Source: Macrophomina tecta | Taxonomy: Eukaryota > Ascomycota > Dothideomycetes > Botryosphaeriales > Botryosphaeriaceae | DNA: 64,000 bases | Assembly (NCBI GenBank): GCA_024180945.1 | Contig: JAKSGN010000037.1 | Coordinates: forward strand, 2,671,501-2,735,500 | Direction: 5' to 3' | The notes under the pieces: generated by a model | What the model saw: only the letters and a program-made list of their open reading frames with translations | What the model was told of the DNA's origin: nothing | Database searches by the model: none | Part shown: in pieces, positions 46,690 to 56,405 of the stretch | Layout of the letters: the number at the start of each line of letters is the position of its first letter | Numbering within the stretch: the stretch's first letter is position 1 | Made by a program: the position numbers and the translations under genes

Positions 46690-47851
46690 TGGCTCGAAAT
46701 AAACCAGATATGTTTCCCACAACATCCTGCGCCGACCTTGCCGATCTGAAGCCGCCAACGCCGTTCCCGTACTGCTACTCGATTTCTCGCCAGTAGAACC
46801 TCGTGTAATACTGTCCAATCTTTTTTTCCCCCCCTCAACGGCATGCCGTTAAGCAGCAAACAGAATCATCTCGAGACACTCTAGTAACCTTGGCAATATG
46901 TTGTGTAGGCGAAATGCTTTTCGACAAGAAGAACCACGCTCACCTACCCACATCGGCGTATTATCGAATTCTCCCTGAGAATGGGCCAGGTCCACTTGTG
47001 CTGCATCTATCATCCATGGCCGAGTCTCGCCGGATCCGTCGAATTTGATGCTGTATGCGGCCGCAGCGCTGGAGACCGAGGGCGAGGCCTCGGAGGTATT
47101 GCTTATAGTCCCGTCACCGCCACGTCTCACTGGTATCAACGTCTGATTGGAGGCAGCGGCAACACCCAGGGCGGCGTGGACGTCGTCGTTTGTTCTGAGG
47201 GCATGCGCAACGTCGGCTGTGGCGCGAAAGCGTACGATAGCGAGCTGGTGGGCTAGGGTGACGGCCATGGTCGGGTCGCCGGTGGAGCCTATGCCAGTTA
47301 TGATGTCCTTGAGGTCGTCTACCTGGGTTTCCAGGTCTCGGATGTGTTGCTTCAGAGCCGATGTGCGTCTCTGGTCTCCTGCAGCGTCATAGGCGCAATC
47401 GGGTCGCTTCTTCGCCAGGCACGGCGTGCAAACGGGACGCACGCCGTCACACTGAAGAGGTATCAGCCATTCGCGGCCGGAAAGGCGTGTTGGAAGAGTG
47501 CATGCACTAACCTTGTGCTTGCGCTGTTGGCACGGCTGGCAGGCGACAGGAGTGATATTGGCGCGCTTGGACGGTCGTGAACACTGTGTTCGCAGTGAAT
47601 AACCGCGACCAAGAGGGTATGTGGGATGGTGCTCAGTGGCAATAGTCCCACCGAGGCAGAGGCAATGGGACGTACATTACCACGTTTTCCAGAAGGCTCG
47701 GGATGGGGTTGAACGAAGGCCTTGTTGCTGCTGTGGAATGGGGCGGACATGTTGGGAATTCACGTATTAGAGGGCGGTCTGGGAGATTCTGGCTGTGTTT
47801 ATTACTCGCTCGCCGCATGTCAAACAAGGTGGGCACTCGAAATGACGTCAC
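46690..47851 (-). CDS. Zn2Cys6 transcription factor, probably truncated at its C-terminus
   Basis: Exon 1 is 47,681-47,851 (start ATG 47,851, or the in-frame Met at about 47,818), exon 2 is 47,512-47,583, and exon 3 begins at 47,451. Introns: 97 and 60 bp, GT..AG. The second intron splits the zinc cluster: ACQPCQQRKHK in exon 2 and CDGVRPVCTPC then CAYDA in exon 3, giving C-x2-C-x6-C-x6-C-x2-C-x7-C. A coiled coil follows (RTSALKQHIRDLETQVDDLK). Such proteins bind CGG-containing sites as dimers. Exon 3 is open to 46,849, but there is probably an intron after DNTPMWV. A later stretch (GRRRMLWETYLVYFEP, about 46,690-46,735) resembles the start of the fungal regulatory middle-homology region. The rest of that region is not found, so the gene is likely incomplete. 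Confidence 0.7.
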
Positions 47852-48635
47852 TGCAGCGACGCAGCTGATGGGATCTAGGCCATGGTTTCTGCCAAGCAGC
47901 CAGACCTGTTGACGTCAGGAAACGGCAGATGGGGTGATCCTATGCTTATTAGGGCGAAAAATTTACGAGCTTTCGCGAACCGGGTATCAGCCAATCAGCG
48001 TGTAGGCGTATCCAGATTGCGAGGCTGCGAACCCTTCCGAGTCATGCGAGCGGACGTTGCATATGGGATGTACATTGTCTGCGAACGTTTGTTATAGGAA
48101 TCAGCCCATGTTGTTCCTCCGGCAGTTGGACGAGAGCGCCAGAACCAGAAACCTTGGTGCAAGGGTAAACATCCCGGGGGGAGGTGTCTGGCGTCTGCAG
48201 CTCGGGCGCATTTCGCTACAGGCATAGCACAACGCCTCTCAGCATGGCGGAAGTGCTCACCCTCTCCTTTCTGCAAATGCTGATGTCCCGAGTCCAGTCT
48301 ACAGGGAGCATAGCAGCTGGCGATCCGTAAGAGGCGCCCTAGGGATACATCGGCAATCACGCTGAGGCTTCTGCAAGTCCCACTCCATTGTCAAAAGGAC
48401 GCCGTCACTGGAAGCCAGTCTGGGACGGCGTACAGACGACCAATTGGGAGTGAGCATAATGCGGTGATGGTTGGAACCCCATGCGCAATCGTTTGCAATG
48501 CGACCAACCACGTCACGCTTTCGAACCGGAGCGTGTCATGGAGTATATTCCGAAGCGTAACACAGGTAATCGTCTTCTTCCTACCAACAGTTCCGATCGC
48601 CCCTTTTGGGTCCGGCACAGCGTCTATGATTTGCC
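47852..48635. other. Intergenic
   Basis: Promoter side of the Zn2Cys6 gene. Frames at 47,995-48,360 (minus) and 48,391-48,672 (minus) have no recognisable domain. Confidence 0.4.
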
Positions 48636-48719
48636 ACCTGATGGAACATGAGCCCAATCGTTGGCTGATCAATGCCTTATTACCTGATTTGTTTAAGCTT
48701 TCTGTTTGCCTCGGTTATA
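48636..48719 (+). repeat. 84-bp segment shared with 31,561 and 53,868
   Basis: TGATGGAACATGAGCCC to CTCGGTTATA. Nearly identical to the reverse complement of 31,561-31,641 (a few substitutions) and recognisably related to 53,868-53,925 (minus). It abuts the TA target of the pogo element, so the pogo inserted at or in the end of an older element. Confidence 0.75.
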
Positions 48720-48770
48720 ACGTATTCCATAAGCGAGATGGCCACCCAAGCGAGATGGCCACTTTCCACC
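48720..48770 (+). repeat. pogo left terminal inverted repeat
   Basis: 51 bp, identical to the complement of 50,526-50,576. Contains two direct copies of AAGCGAGATGGCCAC, 17 bp apart, likely transposase binding sites. Confidence 0.9.
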
Positions 48771-48817
48771 GCGGCGCGCCTCTTCTACCTACAACATCAA
48801 TTCCTCCACCACGAAAA

Positions 48818-50446
48818 ATGGAATCCACTCAATACGAAGCCAGGATCAATTTAGCCCTCGAAGCTCTCCAGAAAAACAAAAATCTAAGCGTTAGAGCTGC
48901 GGCAAAGATCTATAACGTACAGCGTTCAACATTGCAAAACCGACGGGTCGGTAAGCCTGCACGACGCGATATCCCAGCCAACTCGCGCAAGCTTACGGAT
49001 CTGGAAGAAAGAGCTGTAATTGAGCATATAGTCGAGCTATCTACGCGTTCATTTCCACCTAGGCTGCGCGGCGTGGAAGATATGGCCAACCAATTATTGC
49101 GCGCACGTGACGCGCCATGCGTCGGCAAGCACTGGGCCTCCAACTTTGTTAAGCGCCAACCAGAGCTGCGCACGCATTTTTCTCGCAAATACGATTACCA
49201 GAGGGCCAAATGCGAAGATCCAAAGGTCATTCGCGAATGGTTTTCGCTTGTGGGAAACGTGAAAGCCAAGTACGGTATACTAGATGAGGATTCTTTCAAC
49301 TTTGACGAGACTGGGTTTATGATGGGCATTATTTTCGCCGGCATGGTGGTAACCACTTCGGATGGTCGTGGCAAAGCTAAATTGGCCCAGCCTGGCAACC
49401 GGGAGTGGGCAACGGTTATCCAAGGCATTAATGCTCAAGGCTGGTCCATCCCTCCGTTCATCATTCTCGCGGCTCAACACCATCTTGCCAATTGGTATAC
49501 GGAATGTAACCTGCCGCCTGATTGGGTTATTGCGACATCCAACAATGGCTGGACCACAAACGACATAGGCCTGGATTGGATTAAACACTTCGATCGCCAT
49601 ACAGCAGCTCGAACAAAGGGCAAATATCGGTTGCTAGTACTCGACGGCCACGAAAGCCACCACTCGACCGCATTCGAGCTCTACTGCCAAGAGCATGATA
49701 TTATCACTCTTTGCATGCCTCCACACTCCTCGCACTACCTCCAGCCATTATATGTCAGCTTTTTTGGACCGCTAAAGCAGGCATACGGTCGCCAGATCGA
49801 GGACTTAATGCGCGCGCATATCAATCACGTAAGCAAGCTCGAGTTCCTTTGCGCCTTCCGCACAGCCTTTTTTGCTTCTATGACGGAAAGAAACGTACGA
49901 GGTGGCTTTGTAGGAGCTGGTCTGGTACCGTACGATCCACAGAGGGTGCTTTCCAAGTTAGATGTACAGCTTCGGACCCCGACTCCCCCAAACTCCCGGC
50001 CTAGCACGGCACAACCCTGGGTTTCAAAGACGCCGCAAAACCCTCGAGAGGCTACCTCGCAGTCGGAACTTCTTAAGACTCGCATTTCCAACCACCAGAA
50101 TAGCTCGCCAACGTCAATGATTAATGCTATCAACCAGCTTGCAAAGGGGACGAAAGCTATGATGCACGAGGTGGCTCTTCGCGCAGAGAACTCCTCACTT
50201 CGCAAAGCCAACGAAGCATTAAGCAAGCGCCGGAGGGCAAAAAAGACACGCGTTCGACTTGGAGGATCACTTACTATACAAGATGCACAGGACTCGTTGG
50301 ATCAAAAGGATGTGGATGGGCAGATAGAGCAAGAAATGCACCAAAGTAGTAGTCGTGTAGGCGGGGCTCGTACGAACGTTCGGAGCTGTAGAATTTGCGG
50401 CAAACCCGGCCATAATGCGCGCACTTGTCAGAAAGCTGTAGAATAA
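48818..50446 (+). CDS. pogo/Tigger transposase, open but lacking the third catalytic Asp
   Basis: 542 residues from ATG 48,818 (MESTQYEAR). The open frame continues upstream beyond the transposon edge, so earlier Met codons are not credible, except perhaps one at 48,757. Domains: psq helix-turn-helix (about 10-48, SVRAAAKIYNVQRSTLQNRR), CENP-B/Tc5-type DNA-binding region (about 60-130, ending KHWASNFVKRQPEL), DDE nuclease (about 155-340), C-terminal coiled coil (about 440-480) and a CCHC knuckle (C524, C527, H532, C537). Catalytic positions: D163 (NFDETGF), D276 (LDGHESH), and position 312 in LQPLYVSFF, where the family has LQPLDV. D276 to 312 spans 35 residues, the usual spacing, so the third Asp is replaced by Tyr (TAT for GAT). 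The enzyme should be inactive, though DNA binding could persist. Confidence 0.9.
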   Translation: MESTQYEARINLALEALQKNKNLSVRAAAKIYNVQRSTLQNRRVGKPARRDIPANSRKLTDLEERAVIEHIVELSTRSFPPRLRGVEDMANQLLRARDAPCVGKHWASNFVKRQPELRTHFSRKYDYQRAKCEDPKVIREWFSLVGNVKAKYGILDEDSFNFDETGFMMGIIFAGMVVTTSDGRGKAKLAQPGNREWATVIQGINAQGWSIPPFIILAAQHHLANWYTECNLPPDWVIATSNNGWTTNDIGLDWIKHFDRHTAARTKGKYRLLVLDGHESHHSTAFELYCQEHDIITLCMPPHSSHYLQPLYVSFFGPLKQAYGRQIEDLMRAHINHVSKLEFLCAFRTAFFASMTERNVRGGFVGAGLVPYDPQRVLSKLDVQLRTPTPPNSRPSTAQPWVSKTPQNPREATSQSELLKTRISNHQNSSPTSMINAINQLAKGTKAMMHEVALRAENSSLRKANEALSKRRRAKKTRVRLGGSLTIQDAQDSLDQKDVDGQIEQEMHQSSSRVGGARTNVRSCRICGKPGHNARTCQKAVE

Positions 50447-50525
50447 TCTAGTTCATTGATTTAAAGTGAAATTATAGTAGATTTGTTGTGTTGTGGTAGA
50501 AAATAGGACTTAATCAATTGGTGTT

Positions 50526-50576
50526 GGTGGAAAGTGGCCATCTCGCTTGGGTGGCCATCTCGCTTATGGAATACGT
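50526..50576 (-). repeat. pogo right terminal inverted repeat
   Basis: 51 bp, exact complement of 48,720-48,770. Confidence 0.9.
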
Positions 50577-50578
50577 TA

Positions 50579-50935
50579 GTAGTTTTAATACTACGGGAGT
50601 TACCTACAACGGACGAAGATGTCGACGATAGCCGTGTATAATGTTGTAGTAGAGGCTATAAGGCCCGTTGGAGGCCCCTCCTTGTCGGAGGCTATAGTAG
50701 GAACGAGACGAAGATAATATTACGAGGTATTCCTACTATCGCGGAGGTTGTGAGAAGCACTAATATACTAGCTAAAATTAATCGTTTTGATTGTCCTCAG
50801 CGAAGCTGGAGGCAGTGCGAGACTGGCGGCAAAGGGAGGGCCGAAGGTCCGACCGCCGCCAGGCGAGCCTGCCGCAAGCGGGCTGGGGATTACGTTCACA
50901 AAATCGAGGCAAGGCAAAACTTCGGTAACGTTTTG
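50579..50935. other. Partly RIP-like spacer
   Basis: 50,579-50,790 is AT-rich with many TA steps. CCTCAGCGAAGCTGG at 50,795-50,809 is the exact complement of CCAGCTTCGCTGAGG at 52,139-52,153. No gene was seen. Confidence 0.4.
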
Positions 50936-51004
50936 ATTGGCCAATTCAATTGTAATGTCACGTGAAACGAGTTTCATTGGTCAATTCAATTGTAATGTCA
51001 CGTG
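50936..51004 (+). promoter_or_regulatory. Tandem 29-bp repeats with CCAAT-type and CACGTG motifs
   Basis: Two units, 50,936-50,964 and 50,976-51,004, 40 bp apart with one mismatch. Each has ATTGG (CCAAT on the other strand), CAATTCAATTG, and TCACGTG. CCAAT and CACGTG are common fungal activator sites, so a promoter role for the ORF at 51,235, or for a mobile element, is possible. Confidence 0.4.
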
Positions 51005-51067
51005 GAACCGCGTCTTAGCGCGCCTTCGCGAACGTCAATCTCTCCACCCTCACGACCATTCCGCCGC

Positions 51068-51125
51068 GTCCCTATGGCCTGCGGAGGCCGACGGGGTGTA
51101 TAAATCATCATCATCATCATCATCA
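51068..51125 (+). repeat. LINE 3' terminus with TCA-repeat tail
   Basis: GTCCCTATGGCC, then GGAGGCCGACGG, GTGTATAAA and TCA/CAT triplets (51,105-51,125). About 35 bases match the end at 22,510-22,566. Only the tail end was recognised; the body of the element upstream is not. Confidence 0.55.
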
Positions 51126-51234
51126 CCATTCCGCCGCCACCACCTCGCTTACCATGCGCTTGTTTAACCCTCTATCCGTCTTCAACCGCTCTTCCTCCTT
51201 CACCTTCTTCCCTACCGTCTAGAGCTAGTCCGTC

Positions 51235-51981
51235 ATGGCCACCGCCGCAGCTCCTCCGCCGCCTCCTAATCCTCCTGGCGACGATTTACCTCAAGCACCA
51301 TCGTCCGCGAACGACATTCCTGAAGAAGAGACTAGGATTTGCAAGAAGTGTGGTCACAAGTTCCCTGTAAGCTGTTTCTCGAAGAAGGGCGCGAAGAAGA
51401 CTACTATCCGAAAGCAGTGCGATGAATGCCGCGGCATTAGGAAGAAGTCGTACGCGAAGGCAAAACGTAAAGGTGCCGACGTCTTTTCGTCCCCTACATG
51501 TCGCGGGCGGAGCGCCAAGAGACTCCAAGGCCAGCCCTCCTACGCTCAGCCGATAGCTTCCTCCGCTGCGAGGACGACGGCCGGGCCTCGACCTCTCCGT
51601 GCGAACGCTCCGCAAGCAGCCGTTAATCCCATCCCCCAACGCCCTCCTCTTCAGCCTGCGGATCGCCCTCTAATTACGCTTGGCTCTCCAATTACGCCGA
51701 CGCCGCCGTCGCCTCCCTGTGACAATACTATTCAAGGTAGGGGACGTAGTACTGGAGCTGCTGTCGGAAACGGTGCCGGTAGGGGGACGGAACCCCCGGC
51801 AACAGTTGGCTCTGGCGCGGCGAGGTTGTCATTGCCAGGCTCTCGCATATCTATACCGACGTTCCTCTCTCGCGGTCAGTACAGTCCGGATCCGCCAGAA
51901 GTTGCGGCAGCTCGGAGGGACCTAGGTGCAATCCAGCGTCATCACCGTGCAGACTGTCGTGCTGGACAGCAGCCTTCTTGA
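51235..51981 (+). CDS. Zinc-ribbon, Pro-rich protein, probably transposon-derived
   Basis: 248 residues from ATG 51,235 (MATAAAPPPPPNPPGDDL). A Cys4 cluster at about 36-63 (CKKCGHKFPVSCFSKKG, then CDEC) is followed by a strongly basic stretch (RKKSYAKAKRK). The rest is Pro/Arg/Gly-rich and disordered. C-x2-C/C-x2-C ribbons with basic tails occur at the N-terminus of fungal Helitron-type and other large mobile-element proteins. No helicase or nuclease domain follows, so this may be a truncated N-terminus. It starts about 110 bp after a LINE tail and lies between a 15-bp inverted pair (50,795-50,809 and 52,139-52,153). Confidence 0.5.
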   Translation: MATAAAPPPPPNPPGDDLPQAPSSANDIPEEETRICKKCGHKFPVSCFSKKGAKKTTIRKQCDECRGIRKKSYAKAKRKGADVFSSPTCRGRSAKRLQGQPSYAQPIASSAARTTAGPRPLRANAPQAAVNPIPQRPPLQPADRPLITLGSPITPTPPSPPCDNTIQGRGRSTGAAVGNGAGRGTEPPATVGSGAARLSLPGSRISIPTFLSRGQYSPDPPEVAAARRDLGAIQRHHRADCRAGQQPS

Positions 51982-52410
51982 ACCCCTTCACTGTCCTTGC
52001 TCGTAGCTCGTCGAAGCATTGCTGTTCCCCCCGGCTCTACAGGCTTTACTACAGCTCAATACCCATGTTGGGGACCATATGGGGCCCCAGAGTCTTCTGA
52101 ACAGCCGTATTTTATACACGGATTAAGCCCCAGCGCGCCAGCTTCGCTGAGGGGGCATGCGCGGATCTATCAGATCTCAATCCACGCGACTTACATATTA
52201 TCTTAGTATAATCGTTACCTACTTATGTCGCTGCGATTATCGTTTTAACGTCTATCTTATCGCTTGCCACCGCCGGTTCCTAACACCGTTCCCAATAATG
52301 TTGCAGTAAACTAACGCCTCTTATTATAATGCGCAATTTCTTTGGCAATAACCGACGAAGTTTTCTTGTCGTTATGGGCCTTCATAAGATGTTGCGTCAT
52401 GTTGTAGAAC
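51982..52410. other. No recognised gene
   Basis: 3' flank of the zinc-ribbon ORF up to the LTR target duplication. AT-rich from about 52,190. The right member of the 15-bp inverted pair is here. Confidence 0.4.
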
Positions 52411-52415
52411 GTAAG

Positions 52416-52860
52416 TGTTACGGCGCAGCCTACACAGGACCTGGGTAAGAAGAATGAGGAGGATAAGCGGGGCTCCTACGCGCCCGCGAAAAAGGATCCA
52501 CCGGTGGAAGTCACGTGACTTCCGGTTCAAGCATTCAAAGCCTTGGCACTCTGAACTCTTGAACTCACGAGTTCCGACGTTCAACCGCTTGGCAGAATGA
52601 ACCCACGAACTACCAGATTGTATACACTCTCCTAATAGTATATAAACCACACTCCTTAGATAGCTTTGACCTTCGTGGTCAACTTCAACAATAGAATTTG
52701 GACTCTATTGGTAACACGGCCTTCGCACGCAGTGCTCAGTCTTGTCACGTGTTCGATTTGCTCTCACCCTCTTCTTGTACCCACTCAAGGAAAACCCCCT
52801 CGACAGGTTTTCTCCCTCTTTGGTGTTTGGATCCTTAGAGGCAGAGGCCCGCCTGTTACA
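52416..52860 (+). repeat. Solo LTR of the gypsy family at 25,220 (445 bp)
   Basis: TGTTACGGCGCAGCC at 52,416 to CGCCTGTTACA at 52,860, bracketed by a perfect 5-bp duplication GTAAG (52,411-52,415 and 52,861-52,865). Same ends and same 3' half as the LTR at 25,220-25,657, but with C and G where that copy has T and A. TATATAAA is at about 52,638-52,645. It arose by recombination between two LTRs, and escaped RIP. Confidence 0.9.
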
Positions 52861-52865
52861 GTAAG

Positions 52866-53867
52866 GCGTTGGAGGCTGAAAAACTTAACACTATACACCC
52901 TCTCCCTTGCAGATTTGCATCCAGCCCATCCGTGACACTCAGCACACCCACCAAGGGCGCTTGGTGGACAAAATAAGTACGGCAGTGCACCGCAGGGGTG
53001 TCGCAGGCGGACGGAATGAGGGTGGTGGGCAACGGCATGGAACACTTCGCCTTCGAGGTTTCACCTTCTCGGTCTGGACAGGAATTTCCTGCAGGGCCTG
53101 GTTTCCAATCCAGAATCATCCATGAAAAGGCCGAGCATATGTATCGCCACCATCATTTGTTGCTGTGGATTGTACAGCCAGAATTCTATCAATATTGCGG
53201 ACCAATTCCTAGGTTGAGGCTCTTACAGCCGCTCAGCACCACATTTATCTCACGTCCTGCGAGAGAGCCAATCAGCGGATATATATGCATACCCTGCGGT
53301 GCTACACGGCGACGGAGGTAGCACCGTCGCGACGTACGACGATAGAATAAATAGGGAGACATGCAGAGCGGGGAAACCTACGAAGAGCCTTGAAGCCTCC
53401 ACTACGGAGTATACTCCGACCGGCTTTAGGACATTCTTATCATCTGGCATAGCGCCCGTCCCGCTCTATACCTATCCCTTGTTGCGCCAGATTCCATATA
53501 GAATCTGTCTGCTCCCTGCAAATTGCATAGGGCTATTGTTATCGCTACACAACATCTTCGTAGCAGGTTTTCTGGACTGCTCGCATATCATGACGTCAGA
53601 CATACGTAGCAACCCGGCTCGTAGACAACTTCGAACGTCGGTTCCAATGGGATTGTAGCAATTTCGCATCTATTCTAAGGCTCGCTTCAGGTTCGATCGT
53701 CATTGGGCTGGCTCTAGGCGTATACAACCACTCCATTCAAGGGTGGCTTCGGATGGTGCATGATCGGAAGAGCCTCAAAATGAGGTCTATGCGAGAAATT
53801 TTACTTGAAACATATTTAGTTATTCTACCGAACGAATGGATATCGGTAGCTGAAAATCCTTGACACT
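52866..53867. other. No recognised gene
   Basis: Overlapping short frames on both strands without domains. An 8-bp inverted pair GGTGCTAC/GTAGCACC lies at about 53,298-53,325. Confidence 0.4.
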
Positions 53868-53930
53868 CTATAATTGCAAACAGGAAGCTTGGATAAATTG
53901 GGCATTAAGGCATTGGCCGCTAGTTGGAAG
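53868..53930 (-). repeat. Diverged copy of the terminal segment at 31,561 and 48,636
   Basis: Plus-strand CTATAATTGCAAACAGGAAGC then GGCATTAAGGCATTGG parallels CTATAACCGAGGCAAACAG ... GGCATTAAGGCATTG at 31,562. Marks an older insertion of the same transposon family. Confidence 0.55.
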
Positions 53931-54722
53931 GGCAAGAGCAGTCTGACTGCTACCAGGGACGCAACAGCGTGCGAGACAAACGTACTCGAATTCCGATCTA
54001 TCAGGGACCGAACTTAAAGCGCACGGTATTGGAGGATTTCGCCTGTGATCTCCCCAGTGCCCTCGGGATTTTCCATCAAGAGACTCGAAACGGAGCGGAA
54101 TCACGGAAAGGCGCCGCGAGTACAATTTTCTCCATACGTATGGACGAGCTATTGAGCGAAACCAGTGAACGGTGGTGTAGAATGCCTCGCTTGCGTTTGC
54201 ACCAGACCGGACTGGTAGAAAGGCTCGTAAGAAGCTATGCAAGGAAGGAACATCTAGACCCCTAAGCGGCAAGCCGTATAAGAGCATGAGTGATCCAAGC
54301 TTGGCCGTGCCGAAATGCCAGCTAGCTATGCACTATGGTAAGCCCTATTCCGTGCGAACGAGCTCGTGACGCAGTTGTTCTGATGCAATCGCCCAGAAGA
54401 GCAGTCAATGGGCCAAGAGGGAATATAAACAAAAATTAAAACTGCCTTCCTATTCGAGCAACCCTGAATATTTCTAGTGACAACAAACTTTACTGTACAA
54501 CGTCCCCTTCGGAACAAAAAGAATCTTGTAATTAGGGGCGGTTGCAGTCAGCGTCGTGTCATGCAATGAAATAGTCGGTTGTAGAACCCGTGCCCCTGGG
54601 TCCTTTGAGCCGACACCCCATGACAGTTGTGGAAGAAGCGCTTCATCCCCCACTGCATTACGGATACTCGAATTCCTTCAAATTCCGGAGCTAAAATCCT
54701 CAATCTCCACTAAGGAAGAATA
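53931..54722. other. No recognised gene
   Basis: The minus-strand frame 53,868-54,287 ends in the repeat above and has no domain. Downstream sequence is the 3' flank of the regulator pseudogene. Confidence 0.4.
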
Positions 54723-56405
54723 TTAGTCGCTGGCTAAGGCTTCTTCGTCCACTGGAGCGAGCATAGGAACGGAAGAGAACTGATGATTGGTCATAGTAGG
54801 CCGGCCAGTGATTTCGCAGAGGAGAAACTCTAAGTAGTATAACGACCACCATACGCGGGCCCTCTTCTCTCTTGAAGCAGCGCTTAACGGGGGAGCCATA
54901 GGACGTAGGTGAAGTCCGAGTGCGGTGGCTTGGCGACATGCTAAGCCAAGCATAATCCATGATCTATGCGAAAAAGAATAAGCATAAACACCAGCAATAA
55001 GTTACTCTGTAGTCTAACATACCGGCTGACGTGACCAATGGTTAAGTAGTAGAATGAGACGAGCCCGATTACTTGAACTCGCTGAAGGTCTGATAGTGCC
55101 ACAGTGGTTTCGTCGATCGGGGAAAGCTGCAGCGCCCGGGTATGATATACCAGGTGGTCCCGGTCGTCACCGCGCCAAGGCGCACCGATCAAGTGTGAAT
55201 AGCCAGCACCTATTGCGAACACTAAGTTTAGTATAGCACGCCATATTGCCAGAGCTTTCTTAGGGGTTCCGGAGTAGATGAAACGTCCGAATTGATCGGA
55301 GAATTCGGGTTTGATAAGTATTGGGAAGAAGCCATGGACATTGTCCATGTAACATCTAACCAACATGTTAGGCAATTCCGCTGGGGGCAGTCATCTCTTT
55401 CGACATGGCCGAGCATCAACGTGTTGGGGTCGTCTAAGTGATAGGCGTAATCCAAAATCGCATCTTCCCAGCTATTTCCGGATGCGTGGCGTGATTTCAT
55501 TGCGGCTATTCGGTTGGCACCAGCTTCCTCGCTCATACCTGCTTCACCATGGGCTATGTGACCTCGATGCCCCTCTACACCTTCAGCGCGTTCCGCACCT
55601 TCCGCTTGGATATGTGCGAGCCGCTGTGCCCAGGCAGTCTCCGAATGCTTGCCGATGAAGCCAGTGGCCTTTGATTCTGCGTTGTGATTGAAGTCTTCAG
55701 CAGTCAGATCCACTGATTCTTCTGAGCCAACATCCGCGGACACATCCGCCTCCTGGTTGTTTTCGTCCCCCATAGCGTCTAGTCGAATTCCTTTCTCGCT
55801 ATATTCGATAGCGGGCGATTCATCCCGCTTTCTTGATGATGATAATGTCGTTGCTGTTGGTGTCGTCGTAGTCGTAGAGCTGAAGGAATGGTCATCGTCT
55901 ATTACTTGCGTCGTATCCGGGCCGTTAGCAGATGTTTCAAGCGACCATGCGTATAGCAAGATAACACGTCGCAATAAGGATCTCGGCTTGACAATGCAAT
56001 ACACACCTCGGTTTCTAGCGCTTTTAGCTCTTTTTGAATATGTGGAGGCAATATAGTTCGAACATTAGGCTCGCGAAGGAGCTGAAGTAATCGTACGCTG
56101 CGCTCAGTGGCTCTATAGGTATGAACGACGTGATAGAGAAGGCTTTAAGATAGCCTACTTCTTGTCTCGCACCAGCTTTTCTTCCGCATAACTACATGGG
56201 ACTTGAGATTGTTGGCAGTAGTCGCACGTTGGTTCCTGCCACTACATTGAATCTTCTTTGATTTGCACTCATTGCAGGCCTTCATGATTCTTCTGTCTTT
56301 TCTGCTGGCATTTCCGGAAGAAGCAGGATTAGTATGTGGGCGCAGCGCTGAAATTGCCACCTTGCCGGCCGATGCTGATGGCTGAGCTGTGTCTCCAGTT
56401 GACAT
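54723..56405 (-). pseudogene. Zn2Cys6 transcription factor with fungal middle-homology region, frameshifted
   Basis: Starts at ATG 56,405 (MSTGDTAQPSASAGKV). The zinc cluster begins KACNECKSKKIQC, then the frame breaks (about 56,230) and resumes as TCDYCQQSQVPC, so the six Cys exist but in two frames. After a 47-bp intron, a helical exon ends QKELKALETE. The next coding part (to about 55,385) is Asp/Glu/Ser-rich. A second 1-base frameshift near 55,382 separates it from LPPAELPNMLVRCYMDNVHG, the regulatory domain (55,375-55,025; LNLVFAIGAGYSHLIGAPWR), which continues after an intron (54,967-55,024) in LGLACRQATALGLHLRP and RVWWSLYYLEFLLCEITGRP before ending at 54,723. The C-terminal half is missing. 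The paralog at 61,452-62,777 has the same exon layout. Confidence 0.75.

Larger units (their letters stand above)
48720..50576 (+). mobile_element. Complete pogo/Tigger-type DNA transposon (1,857 bp)
   Basis: Perfect 51-bp terminal inverted repeats (48,720-48,770 and 50,526-50,576) flanked by TA on both sides (48,718-48,719 and 50,577-50,578), the target of Tc1/mariner-superfamily elements. Each repeat carries AAGCGAGATGGCCAC twice. It encodes one transposase. No RIP signature, unlike relatives at 1-1,211 and 11,830-12,565. Confidence 0.92.

Noticed and set aside
48464..48817. Upstream extension of the pogo transposase frame
   Set aside because: It lies largely outside the transposon terminus at 48,720, so it cannot be part of the element's protein; the frame is open by chance.
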